From assembly GCA_012270065.1 (NCBI GenBank), contig JAAXJB010000082.1, forward strand, positions 13,405 to 69,278: DNA of 55,874 bases, written 5' to 3'. Positions 38,114-47,448 of this stretch are shown here, piece by piece; within the stretch, counting starts at the first letter, position 1; each line of letters starts with the position of its first letter. Below the pieces are notes generated by a model, which was given only the letters and a program-made list of their open reading frames with translations, searched no databases and was not told the DNA's origin. A program made the translations under genes and the position numbers. Origin of the DNA: Rubripirellula sp. Lineage in GTDB: Bacteria; Planctomycetota; Planctomycetia; Pirellulales; Pirellulaceae.

Positions 38114-38761
38114 CTACAGAGCGGCGATGTCCGTCTCCAGTTGTTCAATTTCATCGTGCGAAAGTAGGACCTGAGAGTCGATCAGGTTGGTGACGATCGA
38201 TGCTGTAGCAGTCAGGTTGGCTCGGCGTCTTGCATCCAGTTCCTGGGTGTATGCGTCGGACACATCTGGCGGGAAGGTGTCGTGAACGACTTTTTTAAGG
38301 TGATCGGTGATCAACAACTGTGGTTTTGGCCATTTCGCCGGATTGCCTTCTTTGCTGAGTTCGAGATACATCTTCTGCATGTCGGTCACTTTGCCGGTTG
38401 CTTCAGCAATGACCGTTGCCAGTTGTTCGTTGTTGGGCTGGCAAACTTTTTTGATGAAGAAAATCTCCCGTTGTGCCAGTTCCCGAAGTTTTTGTTCCAG
38501 TGGAATGGCAACTCTTCCGCGGGCAATTTGGATTGGTTTTTTGACTTGGACTGGGGCCGCTGCCTTGACTTTGTCTTGCGCATCGCAGCTGGTGGAATGG
38601 AGGAACGCCATCATCCCAACGAGAAGTCCGAGGCAGGGACCGCAGCAGTGGAGGACTTTCAATCCTCTGCCGGATATTTGCTGCCTGGTGGGCAAACCCC
38701 GTGACTCGCGGGTTTTTCTACGAGGTAAGAGTGTTGTCTTGTTTTCAGGTGACACAGTCAT
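38114..38761 (-). CDS. N-terminal part of a broken exported helical protein
   Basis: About 215 aa from ATG 38761, overlapping the upstream stop as TGATG. A basic leader precedes a hydrophobic segment (CCGPCLGLLVGMMAFLHS), probably a signal or anchor. The rest is helical: EIFFIKKVCQPNNEQLATVI, then LTATASIVTNLIDSQVLLSH, then QLETDIAAL ending at TAG. Relatives in such operons continue after this point with a Trp-containing helix, and the sequence after the TAG does so in frame. A TGG-to-TAG change is one simple explanation. Confidence 0.7.
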   Translation of the reverse strand: MTVSPENKTTLLPRRKTRESRGLPTRQQISGRGLKVLHCCGPCLGLLVGMMAFLHSTSCDAQDKVKAAAPVQVKKPIQIARGRVAIPLEQKLRELAQREIFFIKKVCQPNNEQLATVIAEATGKVTDMQKMYLELSKEGNPAKWPKPQLLITDHLKKVVHDTFPPDVSDAYTQELDARRRANLTATASIVTNLIDSQVLLSHDEIEQLETDIAAL

Positions 38762-41700
38762 CAACGCTCGTTTCCAGTTTTCCAGTTTTCAAGCTGGTTG
38801 AAGTATTGATCCAGTCCTGCCCGGAACTCTTCAGGCAGTGGTGCGCCGGTGTTGCCCGTTGCCTGCACGGCAGAAAGTTCTTCACGATTTTCTTTTTCGT
38901 TCACTCCCGAGCCAACCAGTGCCAAAGCGGGTGTTTCGGTGTCCCCGCTACCCCCGCCACCAGGATCAGCACCTCCTCCACCGCCTGCATTCGGGTTGAA
39001 ACGCTTTGATTTCAGCAGCAGTTCGATGACTTCGGTTTCAGCGGCGATTGCGGGTGGACCTGTGTCGGGTTTGACCAGTATCTCGGTTGTTTCCGCCATG
39101 ACACCGGAAACCTGTGTGAGCAGTGCAATTTCTTTGTCAAATTCAGACTCGGCGTCAGGTAATTCGCGGATGCGACGCACGACGTCATCCATTCGTTCGT
39201 TGAAACGATGCTGTTTTTCCGAAAGGCCGTTGGCAGTCATGACATGTTCGGTATCCGACACGGCTGGTCTTGCCTGTTCCGCCACACGTGTTTCCTCCCG
39301 GAGTTTTACTTCGCCTTCCAGCAGTTGAAGAACTTCCAGAACGATCGCCGGCGGCAGGCTTCCCTTGGATTTGCCTCCGGGGCTGGCGCCACCCTTGGTG
39401 ACTTCCACGAGGTCCTCGGCCCATCGGTCGAAGTTGTCGCTCCAGTATTCAGCTTGCGAAATCGCCAGTCCGTTTTCTTTCCGCAAGTCCTCAGCCAGTA
39501 GTCGCAGCTCCGCTGTTACGTCCTGCTCACGCATGTCGTCGAGCACGCGTTGAAACAGCATGAAACGGCTGCGTTCAAAATACGCGGCCATGTCGTCCAT
39601 GATGTGTGACGCCTCGTTGCTGCTTTCGCTTTCGGTAGTCGCCAGATTTGCGAATGTTTTCGAGTTGATTTCCTTTTCGCGTTCTGATACTCCGAACGAG
39701 TTCGGAACCAACTCGGATAAGGTGGCAGCAACTGCTTGCTGTTTCCGTGATGCAGCTTTGAGGCGCTTTACCAAAGTACTGCCCTCAAGATTGGCAAGAA
39801 TGTTATTGAGTTCGTCGGCTACTTTGTCAAATTCCGCGAGGAGCTCTTTTTGTTCGGTGACCGCTTGTTCCATCGGTGGTGCACCATCATCGGGTGGGGG
39901 GTCACTTTTGGCGTTGCCTGCAAGTTTTGTATCAGGGAGTCCTAAACGGCCTTGTCCTGGATTACCGGGAGGCGCATCTTCGGGTTTGGTTTTACTCAGG
40001 TCATGTTGAGTTGATTCGACATCATTGATGCTGGGTGCCGGAGTTGGCGACTCGGGTTTGGGCTCTTCCTCTTGCGCGTCACCTCCGTTGCCGGATTGGT
40101 TGAGGCGATTTTTGCCCACTTGCTTGGCTTGTTTGCTGTCGGGTTTTGGTGTGGTCTGGTTGGCCGCCTGAGCAGATTTTTCGAGGAGGTCGGCTACCGA
40201 GGGCATACGGTTTCCGGAAATGTCTTTGAGAATCTGCATCATCTCGGCCCATTGTTCGAGATTCTCCACGGCAATGTCCGAGTTTCGCATTGCTTCTTTC
40301 AGGAGCCCTTCACCGTTCTGAACGAGAGATTTAAGACGGCGGCCATTGTTTCGTTCGCGTTCGGACTGATCAGACAGTTTTGCAACGTTTTCATCCGTCG
40401 CAAGCTCTTCGGGGGGAAGTTCTCGAAGTTGCTTGTTGGTTTCGTGCAACTGCATTTCGCGGTCTCGAACATCGAGAGACATCCGATGCCACCTTGCGAG
40501 TTGTGTTGTGATCCAGATGGCATGTTGCTCAGCATCAAGCACTTCAAAAACGGACGTTGGGGAGTACACACGTTCACGGCCGGGTAAGTAGTCTTCCACG
40601 AAGACACGTACGGCAATCGGTTGTGGCTGTATTTTGTGGGTTTCCGGCGAAAACGTTCCCGCAAGTTCAAGGGCTTCTGCCAGCTGGTTTCCCGCGCCAA
40701 GCATCGTTTCGCCCGATGGCACCGAATCTAGCGATTCATCGATTCCTTGCCATTCAAGTCCAACACGTTTGACGCCAAAATCATCGCGGGCACGAACAGT
40801 GAAGGACAACACCTCCGTGTCAAGCATCACTTTGCGTCTTGGTAAATCGTCGCAAATCAGCGTCGGAGGAGCGTCGTCGGTAGCTTCGATTGACAGTTGG
40901 AAGGGTTTGCTGCCTGATAGGCCATGGTGGTCAGACCACTTCAATACAATTTTTTGCGGTTGGTCAATCAGAAAACCGGTTGTTGAAAATGAATCGCTGG
41001 ATGGTTCCGCTGGAATTCCATTGAAGCTTGCCGAGGCCAGATCACGTGACGCATTGGCAGTGAGAGTGGTTGTGCTTCCCCGAACCACCGAAACGGTTGA
41101 ACTACGAACATCTTTTCGCAGCGGTGCGTTGCGTCCCAGATACTGCGGCAGCTGAACCGATGCTTTGATTGAACTCAGTTCGGGACGCATTTTGGGATCG
41201 ACTGTAATGTTTCCTTTGTAATCTCCTACTCGAAGGAAAAGGTCTGTCTGCTTGATCTGCCCTGGTAATCTGAACTGATATGCGTTCTGTGTGCGATTGG
41301 CTACATGGGGCGAACGCCCGTCAAGGGTCACAAGTGCAGAGTCAGGTGACCATTCTGTTTCATCACGAAGCGAAAATTCCAGATCGAATGCCTCGCCATG
41401 GGGCACCACCAACGTGTCAGGCAGATTTTCAACAGCGGCGAATGTATAACGCGGTGTTGAACTCCATGGCATCAGGAATCTCGCCCACGCGTTTTTGCTG
41501 GCAGCGGCAGTCAGAAAAAGAAGAATTGCTGCGGCTGAGGCCAGTATTGCAGCAGTCACCGCCCGTTGTCGGTGACGGGGTTTCGGAATGGCTTGATGCA
41601 AATCCTGCTGGTTTACCGAAGCTGCAACCTGTTGGATAGCGGCTTCCACCAGTTCCGGTGAGCGTGACTGTTCTGATTTGTCCTCGGATAGTTCAATCAC

Positions 41701-42033
41701 GCCCAGCAACTGATCGCCCGCCGCTGGTTGTGTCTCAGCAAGCAGACGAGCCAACTGCTCCAGGTGCCGGCGTCGATAGATCCATCTGTGGATGGTCATC
41801 GGAATCAGTCCACAGGTGATCGTGGATCCAGTCAGGATCAGTCCGCGCATCACGGCTGATGTGTCAAAGAAACGATCCAGCAGATAGGTCAGAAGAAAGC
41901 CAATCAGAACACCGGTTGTTGCCCCCGCAATGGCTTCCACCAACTTTACAGTCCACACGCGATGGCGGTATGCCCGTAATTTGTCTCGCAAGGACTGTGG
42001 TAGTTCGAGAGTATTTTTGTGGTTAGCCGGCAT
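38761..42033 (-). CDS. Large membrane protein with long coiled-coil region (DUF4175-like)
   Basis: About 1090 aa. Membrane helices sit at about 36-50, 62-78 and 152-170 (TAAILASAAAILLFLTAAAS). A periplasmic beta-rich part follows (about 190-460, with VVPHGEAFDLEFSLRDE and KIQPQPIAVRVFVEDYLPGR). The rest is helical and low complexity: Gln/Glu/Pro/Asp-rich (about 610-700), charged coiled coils, then a Gly-rich GGGGGADPGGGGSG stretch near the end. It matches the large proteins found beside BatA and TlpA-like genes in planctomycetes. The start is ATG 42033 with AGGA upstream. It is the first gene of the operon that ends with the thioredoxin fusion. Confidence 0.8.
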   Translation of the reverse strand: MPANHKNTLELPQSLRDKLRAYRHRVWTVKLVEAIAGATTGVLIGFLLTYLLDRFFDTSAVMRGLILTGSTITCGLIPMTIHRWIYRRRHLEQLARLLAETQPAAGDQLLGVIELSEDKSEQSRSPELVEAAIQQVAASVNQQDLHQAIPKPRHRQRAVTAAILASAAAILLFLTAAASKNAWARFLMPWSSTPRYTFAAVENLPDTLVVPHGEAFDLEFSLRDETEWSPDSALVTLDGRSPHVANRTQNAYQFRLPGQIKQTDLFLRVGDYKGNITVDPKMRPELSSIKASVQLPQYLGRNAPLRKDVRSSTVSVVRGSTTTLTANASRDLASASFNGIPAEPSSDSFSTTGFLIDQPQKIVLKWSDHHGLSGSKPFQLSIEATDDAPPTLICDDLPRRKVMLDTEVLSFTVRARDDFGVKRVGLEWQGIDESLDSVPSGETMLGAGNQLAEALELAGTFSPETHKIQPQPIAVRVFVEDYLPGRERVYSPTSVFEVLDAEQHAIWITTQLARWHRMSLDVRDREMQLHETNKQLRELPPEELATDENVAKLSDQSERERNNGRRLKSLVQNGEGLLKEAMRNSDIAVENLEQWAEMMQILKDISGNRMPSVADLLEKSAQAANQTTPKPDSKQAKQVGKNRLNQSGNGGDAQEEEPKPESPTPAPSINDVESTQHDLSKTKPEDAPPGNPGQGRLGLPDTKLAGNAKSDPPPDDGAPPMEQAVTEQKELLAEFDKVADELNNILANLEGSTLVKRLKAASRKQQAVAATLSELVPNSFGVSEREKEINSKTFANLATTESESSNEASHIMDDMAAYFERSRFMLFQRVLDDMREQDVTAELRLLAEDLRKENGLAISQAEYWSDNFDRWAEDLVEVTKGGASPGGKSKGSLPPAIVLEVLQLLEGEVKLREETRVAEQARPAVSDTEHVMTANGLSEKQHRFNERMDDVVRRIRELPDAESEFDKEIALLTQVSGVMAETTEILVKPDTGPPAIAAETEVIELLLKSKRFNPNAGGGGGADPGGGGSGDTETPALALVGSGVNEKENREELSAVQATGNTGAPLPEEFRAGLDQYFNQLENWKTGNER

Positions 42034-42952
42034 GCCGGACTTTCCTGAGGCTAGCGGTAAGGAAAAGCATGGCCTTCGATCGCGGAATGACCCGTTTCCG
42101 GTTCGTGGGGCATGCGAAGCTCTCCGATGGGGTTTCTACGGAAAGGTTCAAGTTGGTGGTGTCTGGTCGAAATCAGGGTTTTATCACGAATGGTCACTTG
42201 GAGGCTCTGTCGGTATGGGTGATCAAAATCCGACAAGCAGCGTTCAAGTAGTCAAACTGATAAAGACCATGGATTGCGAAATCGATTTTCACTCATTGCA
42301 AAATCCTCGCGAGTGAATCTCGTGACAATTCCAGACCGATTTTTTCGGTTTACCACCACCATAGAGTAACGTGGTGGGCCCATTTCGACAAATTCAATCA
42401 TGGCGGGAGGCGGTGAGATTTGTCCCCATCCCGGTGGCATGCGTGACAGCGCTGGTTGATCCCGGGGATTGGCCGGTGGGAGCCGGCATTGACCGGGGAT
42501 AACGTTTCAACAACTGGGGTCCGAGTCTTGGAAAACGGTCGAATCTTCCTTTCTCACGTGAGGCGTCCAGACTTCCAATGCTAACTGGCGGGGGATTGAG
42601 GCAATTGGAACTCTGGTCGTATCGCCATGAAGTGTTTGAATCGCTTGCAACCTGCACGTCTGAGTGCGGTTGGTTTCGAACGGATTGGTCGCTTCAAAGT
42701 TGGTTTTCCTGACAGTTTGGAAGGCTGATTCTCTGGAATCAGATGGAAAGTGCATCAACACCGGAGCGAGGATGCAGCGAAACAAGAGCGTGATGGAGCA
42801 CGATTTCGAAATCCGACACCGTTCACGCCTGGGGCGTCTGACATGAGGGGCAATCGTAGTCAGTTCCGGTCGTGATGTGCGTTTCGTTGACTCATGGCCA
42901 GTAACGTGGGTAAAACCAATTTGCTGTCCGTGTGCGTTTGAGGCGTACGTGA
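42034..42952. other. Long spacer, no gene supported
   Basis: A 919-bp spacer, the largest gap in the window, upstream of the 1090-aa gene. Short frames occur on both strands (the longest on the minus strand near 42507-43016) but their composition is not protein-like and none has a recognised motif. It must contain the promoter of the 33-42 kb operon. Confidence 0.45.
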
Positions 42953-43366
42953 CTATTTGGCCAGTGCCAACAGAGACTCTGGTAGCCGATTGGGACGTCC
43001 AGTTGCGTCGACACATGCGATGATCGAATCAGCGTCAACGATCAGAGTGTCTCCACAGTGAATTTGGTACACATGCGACAGACGAACCTTTCGCACGCCC
43101 ACCAAGTGGGTCGTCAGAACAAGTTCATCGTCGAATTGAGCGGCGGAGTGATACCGAACATTCATCTCGCTCACAACCAGCATAAGGCCGCTATCTTCCA
43201 GTTCCCGATAACGCGTCCCCGCGGCGCGGAGCATTTCGACCCTGCCCCGCTCGAAATAGTTGAGATAGTTGGCATGATGGACGCGTCTCTGACCATCAGT
43301 TTCGTGATAGTTTACCCGGATGGTCAATCGATGACTGGTGATTGGTTGCGGAGGATTAGCACTCAT
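42953..43366 (-). CDS. YbgC/FadM-type acyl-CoA thioesterase
   Basis: About 137 aa from ATG 43366 (an in-frame TTG at 43375 would add three residues), a hotdog-fold enzyme of typical length. The signature RVNYHETDGQRRVHHANYL matches the Y..TD..G.V.HA.YL block of the YbgC family, with the catalytic Asp in ETD, followed by FERGRVEML. FDDELVLTTHLVGVRKVRLS and IVDADSIIACVDATGRPNRL complete the fold. It hydrolyses acyl-CoA or acyl-carrier thioesters. It is divergent from the ACT gene and has no close partner. Confidence 0.9.
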   Translation of the reverse strand: MSANPPQPITSHRLTIRVNYHETDGQRRVHHANYLNYFERGRVEMLRAAGTRYRELEDSGLMLVVSEMNVRYHSAAQFDDELVLTTHLVGVRKVRLSHVYQIHCGDTLIVDADSIIACVDATGRPNRLPESLLALAK

Positions 43367-43758
43367 TCGTTTCAATCATGGAGTGGGGGTGAATGATCTG
43401 CTGATGAGTTTAACGAATGAAACAGTTGAATGGAGTAGCCTGAGCATTCTGAGGATGCATTGGTGCGGTCGTAAGCCGCAGAGATCTCATTCGTTTCATT
43501 CAGCATTTTCGGTACTTGCGGTTCAAGATGCAGGGCCGGTGCACAATCAAATGACTTGTGAGTCAGAAAACCTGTGCCACAGTGTCTGAGTTTCCGATTC
43601 CTCCCAGTGACCGTACGGAAACACGCAAACATGGACGTGATCTGATCAGCCTCCCGCAAAGTGGAACGCATGACTGAGCGTTGTGCCTGAAAGATCACAG
43701 CGACCGTTGGAAATCGGGGCATTGCTCAGATTGCCAGATAGTACAGGAAGAGCCAGAG
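43367..43758. other. Divergent spacer, no gene seen
   Basis: About 390 bp between the thioesterase and the ACT-domain gene. It presumably carries both promoters. No repeat or gene is recognised. Confidence 0.4.
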
Positions 43759-44262
43759 ATGAATATCGGGGACGACGCAGGCACCGCGTTTCAGACGATG
43801 CGCGGTCGAAACTTTCCAGCGATCAGACAATTCACCATCTTCCTTGAAAATCGAGTGGGGCAATTACTCGAGGTGGTGCGTCGGTTTGAGGGGACTGGGA
43901 TACGGATCTGCGCGCTGTCAATCAGTGATGCTGCCGAGTGCGCCTTTGTACGTTTTCTGGTGAGTGACGCGGATCGTGGACGTGACATCCTGGAACGTGG
44001 TGGTCTTGCGATGATTGAGACTGATCTGGTTGGCGTACAACTGCCCGAAGGCCCCCAGCCTTTATTGCGGGTGTGTACTGCATTGTTGCAGGCCGAACTC
44101 AACATCATTCAGGCATACCCTCTGATCGTTCGCCCCAATGGAGAACCCGCGGTGGCCATCATGGTTGAAAACATTGAAGTTGCGATGGCAACTCTTCATG
44201 AAAAAGGCTTCACTCTGATCACTGAGGGTGACCTTGATGGTGATCCTGGATTGCAATCCTGA
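43759..44262 (+). CDS. ACT-domain protein
   Basis: About 167 aa from ATG 43759, preceded by AGGAAGAG. Two ACT modules are visible: FTIFLENRVGQLLEVVRRFE with ICALSISDAAECAFVRFLVS, then a second with LLQAELNIIQAYPLIV and GEPAVAIMVENIEVAMATL. ACT domains bind amino acids and regulate; a stand-alone tandem pair is probably a small-molecule sensor. No catalytic domain is attached. The spacing to the BatA gene end (convergent, about 30 bp) leaves no room for further genes. Confidence 0.88.
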   Translation: MNIGDDAGTAFQTMRGRNFPAIRQFTIFLENRVGQLLEVVRRFEGTGIRICALSISDAAECAFVRFLVSDADRGRDILERGGLAMIETDLVGVQLPEGPQPLLRVCTALLQAELNIIQAYPLIVRPNGEPAVAIMVENIEVAMATLHEKGFTLITEGDLDGDPGLQS

Positions 44263-44295
44263 TACTTTTGTCTGATCGGAAGTGAACGCTGCATG

Positions 44296-46443
44296 TCACG
44301 CGACACGTCGACTGTAGACATACCACTCAGCAGCGATCAGGCCCAGCATCGCGATTAAAGCCCAACGCCAGAATTCCTGACGTTTTTCGACACTGCTTTC
44401 GTCCGAAGTGACGGCTTGATAGCCAAGTTCAATTTCTTTGACGACGGCGATCGAACTCTCACGTGGATCAAACAGATTGATGGCAAAAAGATCCGCCAGC
44501 TTGTCTTTGGATTCCACCCGATAATTCCCCGGAACTTCCGTTTCAATGATTTCAAGTGACCCGCCGGGGCCTGGCGAGACGTCGACTGGTGTTCCGCCAA
44601 TCCTGGTCACCTGCGGAGAGGTGATTGCGTTTTCCAGTCGAACGCGTACGGTTTCACCTGGGCGATAAGAAGGGGCTCCTGTTGTATCAGCCGCCCCAGC
44701 CAGATAACGCATCACATTGAGAAGGAAGACGGGCCATGAGCGTTCGGCGTACCAGTTGGTGTTGGTTTCTGCGTCACCGTCTTCGTTACGGGATATGATC
44801 TCGAATCCCAGCACCATGTCCTGAAAACCATCTCGTGGAGCAATGGAGAGGATTGATCCAACGTCGGCCCCGACCAGCTCAATGGTGCCCGGAGGACCCT
44901 CAACTCCCCGACCACTGAAAATGAGTAGGGAAAACAGTTCCAGGTATCGCATCAGCGGGTGAGTTCGTTCGATATCAATGAGGTTGACTGGTGATGGAGG
45001 GCTGGCCCACCTCCAGTTCTGTTCGGCTACCGGAGTTGCATCACCAGTGGGCGCGGTCTCCGTGTCATTGGCGATTTCCGTGGCTCCGTTTGCATCAGGA
45101 CCATTGCCGGTGTCGTCAGTTGCATTTGCTGTTTCAGGATTTGCGTCGGGGGAGCCTGTGGAATCGGGCGTCGATGTTTTGGTAACGGGGTTTGCTGGAG
45201 GCAAAGAGCCGATAAAAAATGTGTTTGTTCTAGGCATCTGCTCGGGGGAGCAGGTGTCGTAGATGATCAGATCGTCGAGACCTTCTGCGGCCCGTTTCTT
45301 GTATTCATCGCTGTTCAGATAAGAAGGCAAAAAGAAGCTGGTCGTACAAATCTTGGAAGTGTTTTCTGTTTCCAGTCCTACTTTCAGAGGTGTATTGCCG
45401 GGGGTGATTACCAGTATCGAAACATTTCTCATTGGGCTCAGCCCGGCATAGGCAACGTTATCGATCGCCAGGTCATCTTCGTGATCCAATGTCAGGGAGA
45501 GACTGGCTGCATCCTGGCTGTCAATCACGAAGCTAATTCCGGTCTGTTCTCCTGCAGGAATTTCGATTGCTTCGGCGTCAAGAAACTGACCGTTCATCTT
45601 CAGCGTGGCCGTGGTGGTGACTTCACGGGTACCGAAATTCTCGATTGTTGCAAAGGCTTGGACCTCAGTTGGACGCTCTCCGTTTCGCTCGGTGGAAAAG
45701 GCCGTGATTGCGAGATTCTGAACGTCCTCGGAACCCATTGCGATGTACTCAGGATTCAAATTGCCCAGATTGAACTCCGTGACGGTTTGAAAACCACCAT
45801 CACTGAAGATCAGCAAGTCAGCTGGTTTGGCATCAGCCACCTGGACATCGTTCACATCCGCTATTTCACTGGAACGACGAGGGTTTGCCAGACCGTCTGC
45901 CGCTTTGAGTGCACCGAGTATGTCAGTGCTGTGATTGGTAATGCCGACTGATTCAAGTGAATCCCGCAGTCGAGAACGGTCCGAAGTGAATGCCTGGACG
46001 GTTTCGGGCCTGTCGCTGAAAGTCACAAGCATGGCTGTGTCCTCATCACTCATGGCTTCGATGCGTTCCAGAATCAGGCGTTTGGCTGCTTCAAAACGAC
46101 TCTCGGTCTTACCCCGATCGACCGTTTGCATACTGGCTGCATTATCGAGCAGAAATACTGTTCGTTTCTGTCGCTTCGAGTCTCCGAGGAAACCCGGACG
46201 TAGTAATGCAATCAAGGCAATGAAGACGGCCATGAGTTGCAGAAAAAGCAGCAGGCTGCGGCGCAGGCGTTGCAGCAGACTGTTGACGTGCAAATCTTCG
46301 ATTGTTTTGGACCACAGATAGGTACTTGGTACCTCCACCGGTTCGCGTTTGAGTTTGAGAAAGTACAGCAGAATGATGCCGACGGGGATTAGACCCAAAA
46401 CCAGCCAGGCGACAGGATTATAAAAAGCGGGGATGACATTCAT
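44296..46443 (-). CDS. BatA-like membrane protein with VWA domain
   Basis: About 715 aa. Two N-terminal helices (about 10-28, AWLVLGLIPVGIILLYFLKL; and about 64-84) frame a basic loop. The VWA domain (about 90-240) starts TVFLLDNAASMQT. The MIDAS Dx-S-x-S motif reads DNAAS, so the first Ser is Ala. Downstream is a beta-rich part, then an acidic Asp/Thr/Asn-rich linker (about 425-470) and a GATase-like segment. A last helix (about 692-708, WALIAMLGLIAAEWYVYSRR) precedes the end. It overlaps the DUF58 gene (ATGA), as in the usual Bat operon order, though no MoxR ATPase gene is next to it. Confidence 0.9.
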   Translation of the reverse strand: MNVIPAFYNPVAWLVLGLIPVGIILLYFLKLKREPVEVPSTYLWSKTIEDLHVNSLLQRLRRSLLLFLQLMAVFIALIALLRPGFLGDSKRQKRTVFLLDNAASMQTVDRGKTESRFEAAKRLILERIEAMSDEDTAMLVTFSDRPETVQAFTSDRSRLRDSLESVGITNHSTDILGALKAADGLANPRRSSEIADVNDVQVADAKPADLLIFSDGGFQTVTEFNLGNLNPEYIAMGSEDVQNLAITAFSTERNGERPTEVQAFATIENFGTREVTTTATLKMNGQFLDAEAIEIPAGEQTGISFVIDSQDAASLSLTLDHEDDLAIDNVAYAGLSPMRNVSILVITPGNTPLKVGLETENTSKICTTSFFLPSYLNSDEYKKRAAEGLDDLIIYDTCSPEQMPRTNTFFIGSLPPANPVTKTSTPDSTGSPDANPETANATDDTGNGPDANGATEIANDTETAPTGDATPVAEQNWRWASPPSPVNLIDIERTHPLMRYLELFSLLIFSGRGVEGPPGTIELVGADVGSILSIAPRDGFQDMVLGFEIISRNEDGDAETNTNWYAERSWPVFLLNVMRYLAGAADTTGAPSYRPGETVRVRLENAITSPQVTRIGGTPVDVSPGPGGSLEIIETEVPGNYRVESKDKLADLFAINLFDPRESSIAVVKEIELGYQAVTSDESSVEKRQEFWRWALIAMLGLIAAEWYVYSRRVA

Positions 46444-47330
46444 CGAACGACACCTCGTTGACGCAGGTACTTTGTCACGATCGTTTCTACAGGCGTTTCA
46501 GTTTGCACCGGCAAGTAGGTGATGGAGCGCTTCGAGCAGAAGTTTTTAATCCCGCTGATGAAAGAAGTCACCGTTTCCTTGTATTTCTGCAATGCATGGT
46601 TATTCAAGGTGATTTCTGAAGAATCACCATCCTCCACGTCGATCAGGCGGCGGTCCCCTCTCAACGGAGGGTCAATTTCCTCGGGTGAAAGGACATGCAT
46701 GACGAATACATCCATTCGGCGGCCTACAAGCATCCGCAGAGCGGATTCATAGCCCTCCTTGTCCATCAAGTCGCTGATCAATACCGCAACGCCCGTTCCT
46801 GAGTTACGGATCGAAAAGTCCCGTACCCCTTCCAGCAGGGATACGTTGTGCCCGCTTTCCACGTCGTCGAGGTAGTCAAGCATTTTCCATAAACTGGCGC
46901 GACCTCGAAGCACCGGAGCGCGACGGCCCATTGGTCCGAGTGCTTGGACGCTTACCCGGTCAGCCCGACACATGCCCACGTATCCCAGGGCCGCTGCCAA
47001 TTGCTTGGCGACATGCAGTTTTGTAGGGGTGCCAAAGTTCATCGACTCGCTGGCATCGATCAACGCATAAAAATGGAGGTCTTCTTCCTCCTGAAACAGT
47101 TTCAGGAAAAGTTGATCAAGGCGGGCGTAGAGATTCCAGTCGATCAGACGGAGATCGTCACCTGGTACATAATTTCGAAAGTCATGGAATTCGACACTCT
47201 GCCCCTTACGTTTACTCTTTCGTTCACCCTTCATCCGCCCGCGGAATACCTTGCGGGATACAAGTTCCATGCGTTCAAGCCTGCCCAACAGGCTTGGTGG
47301 CAGCAGGGGGGCTTCTTGACGGTTGCTCAT
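46440..47330 (-). CDS. DUF58 domain protein
   Basis: About 296 aa, soluble. The DUF58 hallmark GDDLRLIDWNLYARLDQLFL (about 57-76) is followed by a VWA-like core with YALIDASESMNFG (MIDAS DASES, intact), then GYVGMCRADRVSVQAL and VAVLISDLMDKEGYESAL. Partner proteins are normally a MoxR AAA ATPase and BatA-type VWA proteins, acting together in membrane or envelope maturation. Here BatA follows directly with a 4-nt overlap, but no MoxR gene is upstream. Confidence 0.94.
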   Translation of the reverse strand: MSNRQEAPLLPPSLLGRLERMELVSRKVFRGRMKGERKSKRKGQSVEFHDFRNYVPGDDLRLIDWNLYARLDQLFLKLFQEEEDLHFYALIDASESMNFGTPTKLHVAKQLAAALGYVGMCRADRVSVQALGPMGRRAPVLRGRASLWKMLDYLDDVESGHNVSLLEGVRDFSIRNSGTGVAVLISDLMDKEGYESALRMLVGRRMDVFVMHVLSPEEIDPPLRGDRRLIDVEDGDSSEITLNNHALQKYKETVTSFISGIKNFCSKRSITYLPVQTETPVETIVTKYLRQRGVVR

Positions 47331-47448
47331 CCTGACGCGTCTCTTTTCCGAACGTGGGCGGTTAAATCTGATGAAGCGGTCCGGGTCAATCTGTGAATGA
47401 CCGTTTTGAATGGTTTATCGGGTAATGGACACCGAAAGAGCGAGAACG

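Noticed and set aside
37571-38116. Recoded stop codons (alternative genetic code)
   Set aside because: Both TAG and TAA would have to be sense, but both end other intact genes in the window, for example TAG at 19802-19804 and TAA at the uvrC end.
42507-43016. 169-aa minus-strand frame overlapping the thioesterase
   Set aside because: It overlaps a well-supported gene and has a composition rich in Thr, Arg, Ser and Cys without a motif.
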